A stretch of 24,799 nt of DNA from assembly GCA_902362865.1 (NCBI GenBank), contig CABIYE010000039.1, forward strand, positions 1-24,799, in the 5' to 3' direction. The notes under the pieces are model-generated. The model made no database searches, had not been told where the DNA came from, and saw nothing but the letters and a program-made list of their open reading frames with translations. Both the position numbers and the translations under genes were made by a program. Shown in pieces: positions 23,001 to 24,799 of the stretch. How positions within the stretch are numbered: position 1 is the first letter of the stretch; each line of letters starts with the position of its first letter. This DNA is from Clostridiaceae bacterium (GTDB lineage Bacteria; Bacillota; Clostridia; Lachnospirales; Lachnospiraceae).

Positions 23001-24463
23001 AGCAGTGGGCGCTTGAGTTTGTTGAATACCGCGGATCAGGAGCAAACCGTAAGGCATATTATAAGATTATAAATTATAAGAGTCAGCTCGCGCTTACTGC
23101 ACTGGGCGAGAGCGATGGAAAAGCGCTTACACAGAAAAAATACGCAGGTACGGATGATCAGCTCTGGACACTTGATATTGTAGGCGGTGAGTGGACATTC
23201 CCGGAGGATTCCTATACTGTAGAGAATGCAAAGGCAGAACTTCAGAAGGATATTGATGCAGCGAAGAAAGATTCTGAAAATTATACGGAAGAGTCCTGGC
23301 AAGCATATCAGGATGCGCTGCAGGCAGCAAGAGATGTGATTGCGGATCCGGATGCAACAATTGCATCTGTAGAAGAGGCGCAGACAAATCTTGCCAAAGC
23401 AGAAGCAGAGCTGGAAGAGAAAGAGGAACCGGATCCGGTTGTGATAGAATCCATTACAGTAACACCTCCGACAAAGATCGAGTATACCGCAGGCGAAGAG
23501 CTTGACCTTGACGGAATGAAAGTGATTGCAAAATACAGCGATGGTGAAGAAAAAGATATCACAGAAGATTGCGAAGTAAGCGGCTATGATAAGACTAAGA
23601 CTGGAGAGCAGACAGTAACAGTAACATACGAAGGAAAGACAGCAACCTTTAAGGTTACGGTGAAGGAAGCAGAGGAACCTGATACAACAGACAAAACAGC
23701 ACTGGAAGCAGCGGTTAAGGCAGCAATAGCGGATACCGAGAAAGGTAAGTATACGGAAGAAAGCTGGGCAGCTTACGAAGAAGCTTTGAATCAGGCGAAA
23801 GAAGTATTGGCAGACACAGATGCAACACAGAAAGAAATTGATGATGCGGCTGCAGCGCTTGACAAAGCAACAAAGGCTCTGGAAAGTAAGGGATTGCCAT
23901 ACGAAGACGTAGCAGAAACTGACTGGTTCTACGATGAAGTGGCTTATAACTATTACGAAGGAACCATGACGGGTACAGATCCTACGCACTTCTCACCATA
24001 TGCAACGCTGGTACGTGCGCAGTTTGCAACGATTCTTCACAGAATTGAAGGCGAACCGGATGCAGCGTATACGAACAGATTCCCGGATGTACCGGCTGAA
24101 CAGTTCTATTCAACGGCAGTTCTCTGGGCAGCAGATGCGAAGGTTGTTACCGGATATACAGATTCTGGATACTTTGGAACCAATGATCCGATTACCCGTG
24201 AGCAGATGGTGGTTATGATGTATCGTTATGCGGATTATAAGAAATACGATATCTCAAAGACAGCAGACATCAACAGCTTTTCCGATGCAGGGCAGGTAAG
24301 TGAATTCGCAGAAACTGCTATGAAGTGGGCAGTAGAAAATGGAATCATTGAAGGAAAAGAGAATACAGATGGTTCTTATCGTCTTGACCCGCAGGGCAGC
24401 ACAAGCCGTGCAGAATGCGCTATTATTATCCAGAGATTCATGGAGAAATATGGAGAAGAATAG
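20036..24463 (+). CDS. Secreted, SLH-anchored GH30 glycoside hydrolase
   Basis: This 1475-residue surface enzyme opens with a signal peptide (1-27, cut near VVSA-AEE). Modules in order: an unassigned beta-rich region (30-177), a ricin-type lectin domain (about 178-306), a linker region, the GH30 catalytic domain (about 432-890), a second ricin-type domain (about 905-1045), FIVAR (1058-1131), a Big_3-type Ig-like domain (1135-1211), a second FIVAR (1218-1285) and three SLH repeats (1286-1475). Acid/base Glu627 lies in TPQNEPTM and nucleophile Glu729 in IIQSESKCGGG. The form SPWTPPAWMKTN fits the glucosylceramidase-like branch of GH30. Substrate could be a beta-glucoside or beta-1,6-glucan; sequence does not decide. 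SLH repeats bind pyruvylated wall polymer. AGGAGG precedes the ATG. Confidence 0.9.
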   Translation: MKKRMIAFMMAVAMLLGCVCDVSVVSAAEENSEKYYLRSDYAVSIEGVSSGVDKTDGSTGDPQIDVDSGTTAKIVVQADRLSEMSAATVTYAQNVGELDVKLTALTSADAAEGVELCHEKLSGASNYATRTSDPIPFTKAVPEDAKFLQVELSVSGSLDGKSYVNYIEVFKNMAVKQVVQWKSLANDKVLDITDSGTGNGNIVTASAASDAKSQTWSIQQDSEKGWYYLVNENSGKGMGLLGGTKDPGEEPVQWTMDGSSNQFWRFVAVEKNGETYYKILNKNSKLALTVNDSKVTQETYTGADNQLFEAVMKQGTLDFASKYDDNYSITNISVSAENYVISYSTAYSMQDGMYFEMLLSDGQNNAAGKGTFTVDKDGEYTLTASVYEDSTKNVKVCEDYTQTFTLTNGEYKVVGAEWTVTTEQSPWTENGVVEVRDVTDDQVEEIKESAANYIYVDQNTRYQTMDSNPWGGCFNEKGWYAMRDLTDEQKESVIQALFDPNTDGLKLSAGRTPIGASDFGLDMYTYADAEWDDYDMSSFSIDQDKEYLIPYIKAAMKYVPDMPLFSSPWTPPAWMKTNNKLNGVESGFPGIEDTEENFEAYALYFVKYLEAYAEEGIDLYAVTPQNEPTMNTPYPSCVWTGDQLNVFLRDYLCDAIEEYNEKNDKDVEVWLGTFTDSNQSMVWPTFRDPVTSSKVDGYCFQWWGAPLATKLYSQSKAETGTAVKIIQSESKCGGGDNSWQYAEEQFDCYKEFLDAGVSQYYLWNMILEGNGENNAEPASRRWPQNSPISVNGTDIRYNPSYYQVKHFTSNIDSGARRIKVEGNNLGEGSVSGYVQDVRAIGFQNTDGEIVLNVKNSTSAAKDVTVVVNNEAFDVTVPAHSINTFKLDGTYEDTPDATEVVEVEETTNLKFTSAATGDLLSAEGFANGDVINTASNRGESNQTWKLVKAANEGYYHLVNFATELGVAVWNGVTTEGAEIKQYENTGAPDQQWALEFVEYRGSGANRKAYYKIINYKSQLALTALGESDGKALTQKKYAGTDDQLWTLDIVGGEWTFPEDSYTVENAKAELQKDIDAAKKDSENYTEESWQAYQDALQAARDVIADPDATIASVEEAQTNLAKAEAELEEKEEPDPVVIESITVTPPTKIEYTAGEELDLDGMKVIAKYSDGEEKDITEDCEVSGYDKTKTGEQTVTVTYEGKTATFKVTVKEAEEPDTTDKTALEAAVKAAIADTEKGKYTEESWAAYEEALNQAKEVLADTDATQKEIDDAAAALDKATKALESKGLPYEDVAETDWFYDEVAYNYYEGTMTGTDPTHFSPYATLVRAQFATILHRIEGEPDAAYTNRFPDVPAEQFYSTAVLWAADAKVVTGYTDSGYFGTNDPITREQMVVMMYRYADYKKYDISKTADINSFSDAGQVSEFAETAMKWAVENGIIEGKENTDGSYRLDPQGSTSRAECAIIIQRFMEKYGEE

Positions 24464-24488
24464 ACTGAAAAAATAGTTACTTAAAAGA

Positions 24489-24526
24489 AGAGCAGATATG
24501 ACTTAACAGTTGTATCTGCTCTTTTT
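24489..24526 (+). terminator. Strong intrinsic terminator after the GH30 gene
   Basis: Positions 24489-24502 pair with 24509-24522 over 14 bp (two G-T wobbles) around TTAACA, followed by TTTTT (24522-24526). It begins 26 bases after the stop codon. Confidence 0.9.
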
Positions 24527-24799
24527 GGAACTTATATAAAAAATGAAAATATAATATATATTTTTGATTTGTCGGAAAAATAATTAGCAACAAAAAGTTA
24601 ACTAACAATAAAGGGAGTGTGAGTTGTATTTTCTGTCAAAATATTATAAAATGAATGAAAAAAGCCGATATAATATGCGATGGTTGTGGATGCGTAGTGT
24701 TTTGGCAGAAGGGGTAGTGTAAAGTAGTCTATGAAAAAATGGAGCTGAAAAAATGGCTCCATCGGAACCTTGAAAATTGCAGATATATTAGCTTTTGGC
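24527..24799. other. Gene-free right edge with one hairpin
   Basis: This is AT-rich sequence with no supported gene. A stem-loop near 24739-24762 pairs ATGGAGC with GCTCCAT around an A-rich loop. It is followed by GGAACCTTGAAAATTGC (24765-24781), a phrase of the kind seen in Firmicutes rRNA leaders and spacers and in some CRISPR leaders. What it leads into lies outside the window. A 23-codon ORF at 24651-24722 has no ribosome site. Confidence 0.3.

Noticed and set aside
23036..23989. Minus-strand open frame of 317 codons inside the GH30 gene
   Set aside because: It is rich in Cys, Phe and Ile, as expected for the complement of a Glu/Ala/Lys-rich coding region, and has no domain or ribosome site. 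The plus strand encodes clear FIVAR, Ig-like and ricin modules.
24651..24722. 23-codon ORF near the right edge
   Set aside because: No ribosome site and no known peptide family; expected by chance in this composition.
1..24799. CRISPR arrays, tRNA or rRNA genes inside the window
   Set aside because: I looked for regularly spaced repeats, tRNA cloverleaf landmarks and conserved rRNA segments and saw none.

Overview
The window reads as chromosome of a low-GC Gram-positive gut-type Clostridia, most likely Lachnospiraceae. The basis is strong AGGAGG ribosome sites, TTG and GTG starts, a NifU-like/GGGtGRT pair, a 30-residue holin-like toxin, SLH-anchored surface glycosidase and AT-rich coding sequence. 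No rRNA, tRNA or CRISPR repeat is visible. The genus cannot be fixed from the sequence alone.

Region 1 (about 110-10837) is a surface-polysaccharide cluster, all on the plus strand and tightly packed: NAD-dependent epimerase, RmlC-like epimerase, a DUF6625-type protein broken at a run of seven G, a GT2 glycosyltransferase, a Wzx-type flippase, a DUF115 / sialyltransferase-GT42-like protein, a KdsB-like CMP-sugar synthetase, an HMGL-type aldolase fused to a second DUF115-like domain, a HAD phosphatase, an acyltransferase-3 protein and a VanZ-like protein. The four-gene block 5103-8951 has the parts list of a pathway that makes, activates and transfers a 2-keto sugar acid (aldol addition, dephosphorylation, CMP activation, transfer), but with an aldolase family not normally used for this. 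It is the best candidate for an undescribed system here.

Region 2 (10978-14238) holds a RecF/OLD-like AAA ATPase, apparently without its usual partner gene, then a NifU-like scaffold and a GGGtGRT protein, closed by a hairpin terminator.

Region 3 (about 14330-18520) is mobile and decayed DNA: an IS256-family transposase cut off just after its catalytic Glu, a zinc-ribbon fragment resembling an integrase N-terminus, a frameshifted Xre-type regulator on the minus strand, a mosaic helix-turn-helix ORF running in frame into a small holin-like toxin, a frameshifted sigma-like factor, and a RelB/DinJ-type antitoxin with a PIN toxin. The small toxin has a convincing promoter, a Shine-Dalgarno that can be masked, and a convergent antisense RNA with its own extended -10 promoter and a terminator hairpin that pairs fully only as minus-strand RNA. 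Together these make a complete type I toxin-antitoxin locus.

Region 4 (18543-24526) holds an M18 aminopeptidase and a 1475-residue secreted, SLH-anchored GH30 glycosidase with ricin-type, FIVAR and Ig-like modules, ended by a strong terminator. The last 270 bases hold no supported gene.
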